From the NCBI GenBank assembly GCA_013359265.1, contig JABWCD010000018.1:1-64000 (forward strand): a stretch of DNA of 64,000 nucleotides. The letters run 5' to 3'. The stretch is from Candidatus Hydrogenedentota bacterium. GTDB taxonomy: Bacteria > Hydrogenedentota > Hydrogenedentia > Hydrogenedentales > SLHB01. The notes below the pieces were generated by a model. That model had not been told where the DNA came from and ran no database searches. It saw nothing but the letters and a program-made list of their open reading frames with translations. Of this stretch, positions 1-7,331 are shown piece after piece. The translations under genes and the position numbers were made by a program. Positions within the stretch are counted from its first letter, which is position 1. Each line of letters begins with the position of its first letter.

Positions 1-79
1 TAGGGACATCCATGATGAGAAAAGTCAAGAGCAAAGTGGAGATTTGCGTCCCTGGGTAGCTCGAGTGTCATTGTCTGGA

Positions 80-85
80 TATAAT
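80..85 (+). promoter_or_regulatory. Perfect -10 box (TATAAT) of the small RNA
   Basis: The hexamer TATAAT is an exact sigma-70 -10 match. No good -35 box is visible at 16-18 bases upstream. Transcription would start near base 92, where a self-complementary structured segment begins, so the box and the RNA boundary agree. Confidence 0.5.
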
Positions 86-91
86 TTTCCT

Positions 92-188
92 TACCCGCGC
101 GGAGGATAGGGCAACGCTGGCGAGCGACCCGAGCGCCGACGCGGGTGGCTATACGGGTAGGCAGGGCTTTCGGCTCTGCCTCTTTTTG
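92..188 (+). ncRNA. Candidate free-standing small structured RNA, about 95 nt
   Basis: The segment begins just after a perfect -10 box and ends in an intrinsic terminator. ACCCGCG (93-99) pairs with CGCGGGT (140-146). Inside this stem, GGG (109-111) and CGCT (115-118) pair with AGCG (123-126) and CCC (128-130) around a GGCG loop. The terminator hairpin follows at 160-180. No open reading frame of note overlaps it. I compared it by eye with the consensus of SRP RNA, 6S, RNase P, tmRNA and the common riboswitches and found no match. A riboswitch with early termination is a weaker alternative, because the next reading on this strand is the antisense side of the transposase. Confidence 0.4.
160..187 (+). 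terminator. Intrinsic terminator of the small RNA
   Basis: An 8-bp stem (GGCAGGGC with GCTCTGCC, one G-U pair) closes a 5-nt loop and is followed directly by TCTTTTT. It ends the candidate small RNA that starts near base 92. Confidence 0.75.
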
Positions 189-338
189 TACCTGGTAGTC
201 CACAAAGCGATAAACGCGAATGGTGCGTGCGCGATTGCTTTCACTCGTGACCGACGCGTCGTATACCGAACGCGGCCAGACATCCATTTGCGGCATCCGA
301 GGCTTGCGCCCTTTCGCCGAAGATTGAGTTGGGGTGAA

Positions 339-424
339 CCCGCCGGCCTCGAAACAGACTACAGGGAGCATCCCCTCGCTTCTGGCTCGGTTCGCCCAGT
401 CCCTATTACGCGAGGACCGGCGGG
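339..424 (-). ncRNA. Candidate IS bridge RNA, 3' of the transposase
   Basis: CCCGCCGG (339-346) and CCGGCGGG (417-424) form a perfect 8-bp closing stem around 70 bases. On the minus strand two smaller hairpins, CTGG/CCAG and GGG/CTCCC, lie inside. IS110-family elements encode a bridge RNA in a non-coding end, 5' of the gene in the IS110 group and 3' of it in the IS1111 group. Here the 5' flank before trxB is only about 95 bases, so the 3' flank is the likelier site. The assignment rests on position and fold only, and at 86 nt it is shorter than the IS621 RNA. Confidence 0.35.
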
Positions 425-447
425 CAAAAGCGCATGCGTATGACCCG

Positions 448-1479
448 TTATGCAGCCTCCTTCCTCTGTTCAAAGACTTTGCCGGACCTGTCGACCGCCA
501 ACAGGTAGGCCACCAGCTTGCGGGCCACGGTCAAGGTCGCTTGGTTGTGATCGGCCCCGCGTTCACGTTCTTTGTCGTACACACCGGCCAGGTGCGCGTT
601 CCAACGCGGCGCCAGTTTGGCCGCTTCGACCAAGACCCGCTGCAGATGTTTGTTGCGCTGCTTGGAAATCGGCCCGCGGTGCGCCACTCCGGCGGACTCG
701 CGTTGCGCGCTGCACAGGCCGCAATAGCTCACGGCGTTGCCGATCGACGCAAAGCGAGACGGCGGGCCTATCTCGAGCGCCCACGTCAATGCCGTCACAA
801 CGCCCACCCCGTCAATCGTCATGAGCCGCTCGACCCGCTCGCACAGGTCCGGGTGTCGGGCCAACTCGTCCACCATCCACTGCTGGTGCCGTTCAAAGGC
901 CTCCATCGTGTCGTGACTCAATCGCAGCAAGCGGCGCACAGATTCCGGAACCTGCGTGAGCTCGTTGACCAACTGGGTAAAGTACTTGCGGCCTTTCAAC
1001 TTCTTCTTGTTGTACTCGGCCCCGACCTCCATCAGAAGACCGGCCGTCTTGGTCTGCATGCGCACCGACTCCCGCACCAGAAAATTGCGGTACCGCATCA
1101 CCCGCCGCAGTTCCCGCAACTTCTCCGGGGCCATGTAACACGACGGAAACAAATCGCACCGCAACAGGTCCGCCAACATCCGCGCATCGACCTTGTCGTT
1201 CTTCTTCTTGGCCGCGGCAATGGCCCGCAGCATGTACGGATGCCCCACGTGCGTCTCGACCTCGTGCGAAACCAACACATCGTAGACCCATCCCGTAAAC
1301 ATCGTCGCCTCCAAGGCCACCACGCAGCGCGTGTCGCGTTCGCAAAGCCATCGCTCCAGTTCCGGCTTCACCGCGCGAATCGTCCCTTCCTCCACGAGCG
1401 TCCCGTCCGCTTGCTTGACGCAGAAGACGATGGTCTTCTTGTGCAAATCCAGCCCTGCGTAGTAATGTGGTGAACACAT
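448..1479 (-). CDS. IS110-family transposase (DEDD recombinase)
   Basis: This 343-residue protein is a full-length IS110-family recombinase, which inserts and excises its element under guidance of a bridge RNA. The N-terminal RuvC-like domain carries the DEDD acidic set at Asp11 (GLDLHKK), Glu57 (ALEAT), Asp95 and Asp98 (NDKVDAR). The C-terminal Transposase_20 domain (about 215-290) has the DGVG helix-hairpin-helix-like turn and the serine-rich GNAVSYCGL segment in which the catalytic serine is expected. The ATG is preceded by GGAGG at a good distance. There are no internal stops, so it may be active. It lies head-to-tail behind trxB on the same strand. Confidence 0.95.
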   Translation of the reverse strand: MCSPHYYAGLDLHKKTIVFCVKQADGTLVEEGTIRAVKPELERWLCERDTRCVVALEATMFTGWVYDVLVSHEVETHVGHPYMLRAIAAAKKKNDKVDARMLADLLRCDLFPSCYMAPEKLRELRRVMRYRNFLVRESVRMQTKTAGLLMEVGAEYNKKKLKGRKYFTQLVNELTQVPESVRRLLRLSHDTMEAFERHQQWMVDELARHPDLCERVERLMTIDGVGVVTALTWALEIGPPSRFASIGNAVSYCGLCSAQRESAGVAHRGPISKQRNKHLQRVLVEAAKLAPRWNAHLAGVYDKERERGADHNQATLTVARKLVAYLLAVDRSGKVFEQRKEAA

Positions 1480-1574
1480 GCTGAACCTCCTTGCGGGTTG
1501 CGCCGCTGTCGCATACAGACACCAGCATCGTAACCCCAGGGAGGCCGGCTGTGCAGGCCATCTTTAACTCCCTC

Positions 1575-2534
1575 TCATACATTCAAACAGTACTCGTTTG
1601 TTTCAAGCCAGCGGGTGCAATCGATCGCGGCCATGCAGCCCGAGCCGGCGGCGGTGACGGCCTGGCGGTACACGTGGTCCTGCACGTCGCCGGCCGCAAA
1701 GACGCCGTCGATTTTCGTGTACGTCGAGCCGGGCTTCGTGATGAGGTAGCCGGTCTCGTCCATATCGAGCACTCCTTTGAACAGCTCGGTGTTCGGCTTG
1801 TGGCCGATGGCGGAAAAATACCCCGTGCACTCGATTTCGCGCGTAGCGCCCGTGTTCACGTCTTTCAGTCGAACACCGGTCACGCCGGGCTTTTCGTCGC
1901 CCAACACTTCATCCACAACCGAGTTCCACTCGCACACGATTTTCGGATTCGCCATCGCGCGATCCGCCATGATCTTGCTCGCGCGGAATTTGTCGCGCCG
2001 GTGGACGATATGGACCCTGCTCGCGTAGTTGGTGAGGAAGATGGCCTCTTCCATTGCGGTGTCGCCTCCGCCAACGACCACGAGCGGTTTGTTGCGGAAC
2101 CGCGGGAGCGCGCCGTCGCACGTGGCGCATGCGGATACACCCCGGTTCATGAATTTCTCTTCCGACGGCAGGCCAAGGTATTTCGCCGTCGCGCCGGTCG
2201 CGATGATGATCGATTTCGCCTGCCAGGTTTTCGATTCGGACGTAACGGTGAACGGCCGCTTCGACAGATCGACCGCCGTGATCGTTTTGGGTTCGATGCG
2301 CGTCCCGAAGCGCTCAGCCTGCTTCTTGAACAGTTCCATCATCTCCGGGCCGGTGACACCGTCGGGAAAACCGGGATAGTTCTCGACCTCGGTGGTGGTC
2401 ATGAGCTGGCCGCCGGGGAGGTTTCCGCTGCTCAATTCGCCCTCGAACAGCAGCGGCGACAAGTTCGCTCGAGCGCAGTACAACGCGGCGGTATACCCAG
2501 CCGGACCCGAACCGATAATGATGACCTTTTCCAT
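1575..2534 (-). CDS. trxB: Thioredoxin reductase
   Basis: This NADPH-dependent flavoprotein reduces thioredoxin in the cytoplasm. The 319-residue length is normal. The sequence shows the FAD dinucleotide fold GSGPAG near residue 8, the redox-active pair CATC (Cys136, Cys139), the NADPH fold [10 protein letters not shown] near 155, the HRRD phosphate-binding motif near 178 and the C-terminal FAAGDV FAD motif. The ATG is chosen because GGAG lies 6 bases upstream; a TTG one codon earlier is less likely. It is divergent from the DUF1573 gene. The extreme C-terminus (ETNEYCLNV) is atypical and lies close to the insertion sequence, so the tail may have been altered by the insertion. Confidence 0.95.
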   Translation of the reverse strand: MEKVIIIGSGPAGYTAALYCARANLSPLLFEGELSSGNLPGGQLMTTTEVENYPGFPDGVTGPEMMELFKKQAERFGTRIEPKTITAVDLSKRPFTVTSESKTWQAKSIIIATGATAKYLGLPSEEKFMNRGVSACATCDGALPRFRNKPLVVVGGGDTAMEEAIFLTNYASRVHIVHRRDKFRASKIMADRAMANPKIVCEWNSVVDEVLGDEKPGVTGVRLKDVNTGATREIECTGYFSAIGHKPNTELFKGVLDMDETGYLITKPGSTYTKIDGVFAAGDVQDHVYRQAVTAAGSGCMAAIDCTRWLETNEYCLNV

Positions 2535-2680
2535 CAATTACTCCTAACGCAGGGGCGGAATGAGACTGACTTGTCCCAAGAATTCATCCCGGCGGGACTG
2601 TTCACGTACAAGGGCCGGATTATACGGACTGGAACGCGCACGCAGCAACTTCGAAGAGCTATCGGGACCGCGCTATTGTG

Positions 2681-2686
2681 TATGAT
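2681..2686 (+). promoter_or_regulatory. Possible -10 box (TATGAT) for the DUF1573 gene
   Basis: TATGAT lies 46 bases before the GTG start in the 198-base divergent region between trxB and the lipoprotein gene. No convincing -35 box is seen at the expected spacing. The rest of this gap holds no other clear signal. Confidence 0.3.
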
Positions 2687-2732
2687 TCTCACTTTCGGCA
2701 TTGGTATCGCAGAAGGAACAAGGAGTACGCGC

Positions 2733-3815
2733 GTGCGCACCGCTGTGTCATATGTTCTGGTTGCTGCCGCTGGACTGATCGCCTGGTCCTGCGGGCAAAC
2801 CGGCGCAAAGAACGAACTCAATTCGCGGCCGAAAATCACGGAGCGCCGCACGCAAACTTTCGACTTCGGCACGGCGCGGCAGGGCGTCACCATCGAGCAT
2901 ACCTTCCAACTGACCAACCCCGGCACGGCGCCGGTCAAGGTTGGCCGCGTGCAGACGACCTGTGGCTGCACGGCGGCGAAGGTCGAGAAGAACACTGTAA
3001 TCGAACCGGGGAAATCGCTGGAGCTGCCCGTTAAATTGAATCTTCGCGGTAAGAAAGGCGCGATCGAATCGAAGGTGATCGTCAACTACGCCGACGGCGC
3101 GACACCGGACGAGCTCGTCCTGAAAGGCGCCGCGGCGGAAGAATACACGCCGTCCGTCGATTTCACCCCGTTCAAGCGAGGCGAGCAACCGGAGCAGATA
3201 GTCACGCTGGCGACGTATCCCGGCCAGCAACCGTTGGCGGTGTCCCATATCAAATTCGACACACAGAAGTTCGACATCACGTCGCGCCCCGGCGCGAAGG
3301 ACGGCACGGTCGATGTCGTCATTAAGCCGCGTCCGGACGCGCCGTTTGGATCAGTAGCCGATCAGATCGTGGTCACAACGAACGATGCCGACGCGCCGGA
3401 CAAGTTCATCCTCGTGCGCGCGCACGTCACAAAGCCGTTGGAAGCGGTGGTGCGGCAGGTTGTGCTGCGACCCGGAGCAGACGGGGAGCCCGTATCCACG
3501 ATCGTGGAATTCAAGTCGACCTACGGCGATCCCGTTTCCGAAGTGACCGCGTCGATTACACGTGAAAAGCGTTTCACGGCGACCATCGAGCCGGACGCCC
3601 CCGACGGAACGGTGCGGGTGCGCGTTGCTTTCAGACCGGGCGATAAGGCGAAGAAGTCGAAAATTCCCGCTCAACTCCGCGTAAGAGCCAGCGTTGGCGG
3701 CGTGGAAGTAGAAGAGCACGTAGGCGTTCTTTACACGACGGAGCCGGACACGCCCGCGGCAAAGCAGCAAGTCGAAGCCGGCGACGCCGACGCGCACGAG
3801 ACGGACAGGTTCTAA
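2733..3815 (+). CDS. DUF1573 domain lipoprotein
   Basis: This is a 360-residue exported protein with a hydrophobic N-terminal stretch (residues 4-19) ending in a lipobox-like AWSC, so it is probably a membrane-anchored lipoprotein. Residues 35-130 match the DUF1573 beta-sandwich (a DFG start, the TFQLTN strand, and the TTCGCT motif), an ASPM/Hydin-like fold; the remainder looks like further beta-sandwich repeats. The molecular role of the family is unknown. The GTG start is chosen because AGGAG lies 7 bases upstream; the open frame upstream has no ribosome site. It is followed 3 bases later by a glutathione peroxidase gene, suggesting co-transcription. Confidence 0.85.
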   Translation: MRTAVSYVLVAAAGLIAWSCGQTGAKNELNSRPKITERRTQTFDFGTARQGVTIEHTFQLTNPGTAPVKVGRVQTTCGCTAAKVEKNTVIEPGKSLELPVKLNLRGKKGAIESKVIVNYADGATPDELVLKGAAAEEYTPSVDFTPFKRGEQPEQIVTLATYPGQQPLAVSHIKFDTQKFDITSRPGAKDGTVDVVIKPRPDAPFGSVADQIVVTTNDADAPDKFILVRAHVTKPLEAVVRQVVLRPGADGEPVSTIVEFKSTYGDPVSEVTASITREKRFTATIEPDAPDGTVRVRVAFRPGDKAKKSKIPAQLRVRASVGGVEVEEHVGVLYTTEPDTPAAKQQVEAGDADAHETDRF

Positions 3816-3818
3816 CCC

Positions 3819-4403
3819 ATGGGCTTGTTGCGGACGATAGCGCGGCGCGTGTTGCGGACTGCCGGCCAGGTAGTGCCGCCAAAACAGGGTGACGGTGCGA
3901 ATGTAATGGACTGCTCGGTGACAAGAGCGAACGGCGAATCGTCTCGTCTTGGCGATCGGTACGCGGGCAAGGTGTTGCTGATCGTCAACGTCGCGTCAAA
4001 ATGCGGATTTACTTCGCAGTACGAGGCGCTGCAAAAACTGCACGAACGATACAGCGGTCAAGGGTTCGCCGTACTGGGCTTCCCGTGCAACGAGTTTGGC
4101 GGGCAGGAACCGGGGACGAACGACGAAATCCGGACGTTCTGCGATACACACTACCGCGTGACATTCGAACTCTTTGACAAGACCGGCGTTTCAGGGGGTT
4201 CAGCCGCCTCCCTCTATCGCGCGCTCACACTGGACACGTCCAGCGGCCTCGGCGGGCCAATCCGATGGAACTTCACCAAATTCCTCGTCGGGCGGGACGG
4301 CCGTGTGAAGGCGCGCATCGAACCGCCGACACCGCCCGATGCGTCCAGCGTGGTAAAACTCATCGAACGCGAGCTCGCAACGGAATGGCCGCCGCGGGTT
4401 TAA
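3819..4403 (+). CDS. Glutathione peroxidase family protein (cysteine type)
   Basis: It reduces hydrogen peroxide or organic peroxides, in bacteria usually with thioredoxin as reductant. The sequence shows the family signature NVASKCGFTSQY with peroxidatic Cys62, the GFPCNEFGGQEPG motif with Gln96, and WNFTKFLV with Trp150 and Asn151, completing the catalytic set. It uses cysteine, not selenocysteine. The N-terminal 30 residues are an extra basic extension compared with typical proteins of about 160 residues, and no clear ribosome site precedes the ATG. A nearby thioredoxin reductase gene fits a peroxide-defence role. Confidence 0.92.
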   Translation: MGLLRTIARRVLRTAGQVVPPKQGDGANVMDCSVTRANGESSRLGDRYAGKVLLIVNVASKCGFTSQYEALQKLHERYSGQGFAVLGFPCNEFGGQEPGTNDEIRTFCDTHYRVTFELFDKTGVSGGSAASLYRALTLDTSSGLGGPIRWNFTKFLVGRDGRVKARIEPPTPPDASSVVKLIERELATEWPPRV

Positions 4404-4464
4404 GCACGCGGGGCCGTATGATATCCTTCGTTAGGCTTGGTTGGCTCGGCACAGGGGCAGGCTT

Positions 4465-4893
4465 GTGACGAAACCGTTCTTCGTAGAACAGTTCGGCAGC
4501 ACGATGGACGCCATGGGGCGCGTGTTACAGGCGGCGCTGCGCGCGCTCGTCGAGCATGGATGGGTCGAGCCCGATCAGAAGTTTTATGCGCAACTGTGCC
4601 TCGAGGAAGCGCTTGTGAACGCCGTCGACCACGGCAACAAGTGCGACCCGGCAAAAAAGGTGCGCATCGAGATGGTGGAAGAAAACGATCTGTGCACCAT
4701 CCGCGTGTACGACGAGGGCGGCGGTTTCGCGCCCGAAGACATTCATCTGCCCCAATTGGAGCAGGCGAATGGGCGCGGGATTTGTCTCATCCGATACTGC
4801 ATGGAAAGGGTTACCTACAACAACGAATGCAAATGCCTCGAGATGCGGATGCGCCGAAAGGCATTGAGTGGAAGGAAGGCTTCCTGTGAGTGA
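4465..4893 (+). CDS. RsbW-like anti-sigma factor / serine kinase
   Basis: The 142-residue protein is a GHKL-type ATPase of the anti-sigma (HATPase_c_2) family, which binds a sigma factor or other target and phosphorylates a STAS partner. The N box EEALVNAVDHGN (about 47-58), G1 box DEGGGF (83-88) and G2 box GRGICLIRYCME (103-114) are present. A GTG start is chosen near the first conserved residues; a TTG 8 codons upstream is possible. Its last 8 bases overlap the STAS gene, implying translational coupling. No sigma factor or PP2C phosphatase gene is adjacent. Confidence 0.88.
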   Translation: MTKPFFVEQFGSTMDAMGRVLQAALRALVEHGWVEPDQKFYAQLCLEEALVNAVDHGNKCDPAKKVRIEMVEENDLCTIRVYDEGGGFAPEDIHLPQLEQANGRGICLIRYCMERVTYNNECKCLEMRMRRKALSGRKASCE

Positions 4894-5302
4894 CAAGCCA
4901 TTGGTAAGTTTCGACGTGCGCGGCGCGATCACCGTCGGACAGATCGAGGCCGGCAGCGTGTTGGACGCGATGAACGTATCGCAGTTCGGCGCGCAGGTCG
5001 GCGACTATGTGAAACGCAATCCGGGGCTGCGGCTCCTGCTCGACTTCGGGCGCGTCGAGTATTTGTCGAGCGCGGTATTGACGGAGTTGCTGCGCATCAA
5101 TCAGGCGTGCAAGGCCGACGGTGGCGATTTGAAGCTGTGTTCGCTGAACAAGGACATCGCAAAGGTGTTCGAGATTACAAACCTGGACAAGTTGTTCACG
5201 ATCTACAGCGCGCCGGCGGACGAGGCCGTAATCAAATACGCGCGCTCGCTGACGATCGAAGCTGAAGAAACCGCATGGTCGCACGTCCAGAAAGACGTAT
5301 AG
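4886..5302 (+). CDS. STAS-domain anti-sigma-factor antagonist (RsbV/SpoIIAA-like)
   Basis: This 138-residue protein consists of one STAS domain. LLLDFGRVEYLSSAVLTELL (about 47-66) carries the Asp and the phospho-acceptor serine context of RsbV-type antagonists. In partner-switching, the unphosphorylated form binds the RsbW-like kinase and frees its target. The GTG start overlaps the end of the kinase gene and is preceded by GGAAGG. The C-terminal 30 residues extend slightly beyond a minimal STAS domain. Confidence 0.88.
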   Translation: MSDKPLVSFDVRGAITVGQIEAGSVLDAMNVSQFGAQVGDYVKRNPGLRLLLDFGRVEYLSSAVLTELLRINQACKADGGDLKLCSLNKDIAKVFEITNLDKLFTIYSAPADEAVIKYARSLTIEAEETAWSHVQKDV

Positions 5303-5382
5303 TTTCGCCACTCCGACGCCGCCGGGCGCGATCGTACGCCTAAGCGTTGGTTGTGCCGGTGCAGCGTCGCGGGGGACCCACA

Positions 5383-6819
5383 ATGATGCGGCGGTTCGCG
5401 TTGGTTTTTGTTGCATTGATGGCTGCGGCCGCTCCCAGCGCGTTTGCGCAGATTTCCGATCCGTCCGCCAAGATTGCCGACTATTTGAGCGCCGTCGCAT
5501 TTTCCGGCGACAGGTCCGCGGCGAACGCGCTTGCCGATCGCCTGTACGACGAGACGGTGACCGTCGATCAGTGGCGGCGCGATTTCCAAAAATACTTCAC
5601 CACCGGCGCGTTCACGGAAGCGCTCGGCGCGTTCTGGGAAACCGTGTTGATCGAAGCGGACGACCGGGAGCACCCGCGCCTGGGGCTTATCTCGGCGCTC
5701 TGCGCGAGCGAGGCGGCGAAGGCCGCGCTGCCCCGAGCCGCGCAGTTGCCCGCCGCCTATGATTCATTGGCGACAGCGTTTCGCTGGCTTCACTATGCCC
5801 TCCAGGCTCTGGATACACATGCCCAGTCGATGGCATTCGACGAGTTGTCGCGGACCCTCGGTGGCGGTTCGTTACGCACGTTCGCACAAGACCCTCGGCG
5901 ATACGCGCTCTTCGTGCAGGCGGCGCTGACCCTGACGGAATACGCCGGCAGCCGTGCGCGCGATACCGTCGGACAGTTGCTGGGTCTGCCGCCCGCGCCA
6001 ATGTTGGTGTGGCAACGGTTCGGTATCCTGGTGTTCGACAATGGCGCATTCGGCGACCGCCATTACGCAAGCCTTGTGTCGCTGTTGGCCGCGATCCCGC
6101 AGCAGTTGCACGCGATTCGCGCCATTATCGTGCCGAGTGCAACGGGCATCGCGCCCGGGACCGGTTTTTCCACTTCCGGTCAGATCGTCTACCTGCCGTA
6201 CATTTCGATGGACGTATACACGTCGCCGCGAGAGTTCATCGAAAACCAGGGGCCGATCGCGCCGCAGTTCACGGCAATCGCCGCGCAGGAAATCGTGCGC
6301 GCCGTGCAGGCCGTGCAATTCTGGGTCCGGCCCGCGTTGATCGCGCGCCGCGACATTATTCTCGCGAACGCGGGCGCCGTCGAGGCGCGGTATTTGCGCC
6401 ACTTCCGCATCGTCCATCCGGCAACATACATGAACAACCCCGACGAGCTACTGCCGGCATTGGCGTATATTTACGTAATCGATTCGCGCACAGTTTTCCA
6501 AATGGCGATCGGGTACTTTCTCCTGAATCAGCACGAGACCGTGGACCAGTTCCTCTTGCTCGCGGACCTGCTGTCAGGCGGCGGACCGACTGCACCGCTG
6601 CTTTCGACCTCGCTCCTGGGAGAGGTCGTGAGCGCGCCGGCGGCGATTGGCCGCGTGCACGGAAACTGGATTCGAGCACCCTACCCGGCGAACGCCGGTC
6701 TGATGTACAACCCTGCCATCCCGGTCGATCTGTGGTTCTGCAATCGCATTTCCTACGGCCCTTCGACCTACGTGTTTAGCTTCGACGAGCACGGCATCAC
6801 CCACGGGTACCTCCGGTAA
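5383..6819 (+). CDS. Secreted protein of unknown function
   Basis: I do not recognise this 478-residue protein. It begins with a clear Sec signal peptide (MMRRFALVFV, then an alanine-rich core, cleavage likely after AFA). The mature part is rich in alanine and hydrophobic helices and has no metal-binding HExxH, CxxCH or other obvious catalytic motif. The ATG is chosen because GGGGG lies 7 bases before it and it opens the signal peptide; the open frame upstream adds 12 residues without one. A VanZ-like gene follows after 8 bases. Confidence 0.75.
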   Translation: MMRRFALVFVALMAAAAPSAFAQISDPSAKIADYLSAVAFSGDRSAANALADRLYDETVTVDQWRRDFQKYFTTGAFTEALGAFWETVLIEADDREHPRLGLISALCASEAAKAALPRAAQLPAAYDSLATAFRWLHYALQALDTHAQSMAFDELSRTLGGGSLRTFAQDPRRYALFVQAALTLTEYAGSRARDTVGQLLGLPPAPMLVWQRFGILVFDNGAFGDRHYASLVSLLAAIPQQLHAIRAIIVPSATGIAPGTGFSTSGQIVYLPYISMDVYTSPREFIENQGPIAPQFTAIAAQEIVRAVQAVQFWVRPALIARRDIILANAGAVEARYLRHFRIVHPATYMNNPDELLPALAYIYVIDSRTVFQMAIGYFLLNQHETVDQFLLLADLLSGGGPTAPLLSTSLLGEVVSAPAAIGRVHGNWIRAPYPANAGLMYNPAIPVDLWFCNRISYGPSTYVFSFDEHGITHGYLR

Positions 6820-6827
6820 CGCCCGCG

Positions 6828-7250
6828 ATGCGCCTGCCTTACATTGTCGCAACCGCGTTGTACTGCGGATTCCTCTGGGTGCTTTCATCGGACACCAGCC
6901 CGCCGGAATTCGAATTCCCATGGCAGATTCTCGGCCTCGACAAGGTTGTCCACGCTACGCTGTATGCGGTATTGGGCACGATCGTGTCGGTGGGCATGCG
7001 GCGGTCGGGCAAACCGGTCTCGGCGTGGGCGCAATGCTTCGTGCCGATCTTGTTTGCGGCGCTCTACGGTCTTACGGACGAAATCCATCAGTTGTATGTG
7101 CCGAACCGCACCTTTGACGTGGGCGACCTGCTCGCAAACCTCGCCGGCGCAACGCTCGCGCAGGCGGGGTTGTGTTACGCGTACTGGCGCCGCGCGCCCC
7201 AGGAGGTCCCGAAGGCCTTATCGGACGAAAAGGCGCAAGCCGAATTGTGA
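6828..7250 (+). CDS. VanZ-like family membrane protein
   Basis: This 140-residue protein has about four membrane helices and the VanZ-like signature: DKVVHATLYAVLG near 37-49, and YGLTDEIHQLYVPNRTFDVGDLLANLAG near 78-105 with the conserved D-E-x-H-Q, P-x-R and D-x-x-D-x-x-x-N-x-x-G residues. VanZ is linked to teicoplanin tolerance, but the biochemical role of most family members is unknown. It lies between an unknown secreted protein and a peptidoglycan synthase gene, all on the same strand. Confidence 0.85.
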   Translation: MRLPYIVATALYCGFLWVLSSDTSPPEFEFPWQILGLDKVVHATLYAVLGTIVSVGMRRSGKPVSAWAQCFVPILFAALYGLTDEIHQLYVPNRTFDVGDLLANLAGATLAQAGLCYAYWRRAPQEVPKALSDEKAQAEL

Positions 7251-7331
7251 GAACTTTTCCCGAACGATTGGGATAAACAGTACGTGCAAGCCGCCGTTGT
7301 GCGGCACAAACATGCATGGTACGATCCTCCA

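Larger units (their letters stand above)
339..1550 (-). mobile_element. IS110/IS1111-type insertion sequence (approximate limits)
   Basis: The element is defined by its transposase. Its limits are inferred. GCCGGCCTC at 342-350 is repeated in inverted orientation as GAGGCCGGC at 1541-1549, which would fit the sub-terminal inverted repeats of the IS1111 group. A 9-bp GC-rich match in these flanks has a modest chance of being accidental. The family makes no target-site duplication, so none was used. The right limit lies about 25 bases from the end of trxB. Confidence 0.45.

Noticed and set aside
1-60. Possible c-di-GMP-I riboswitch on the minus strand (GGGACGCAAA)
   Set aside because: Only this short core matches. 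The partner loop, the GAAA receptor and the closing AGCCGGG-type segment are missing.
186-443. 85-codon plus-strand frame before the transposase
   Set aside because: It begins at the terminator T-run, has no ribosome site and no recognisable domain, and overlaps the likely end of the insertion sequence.
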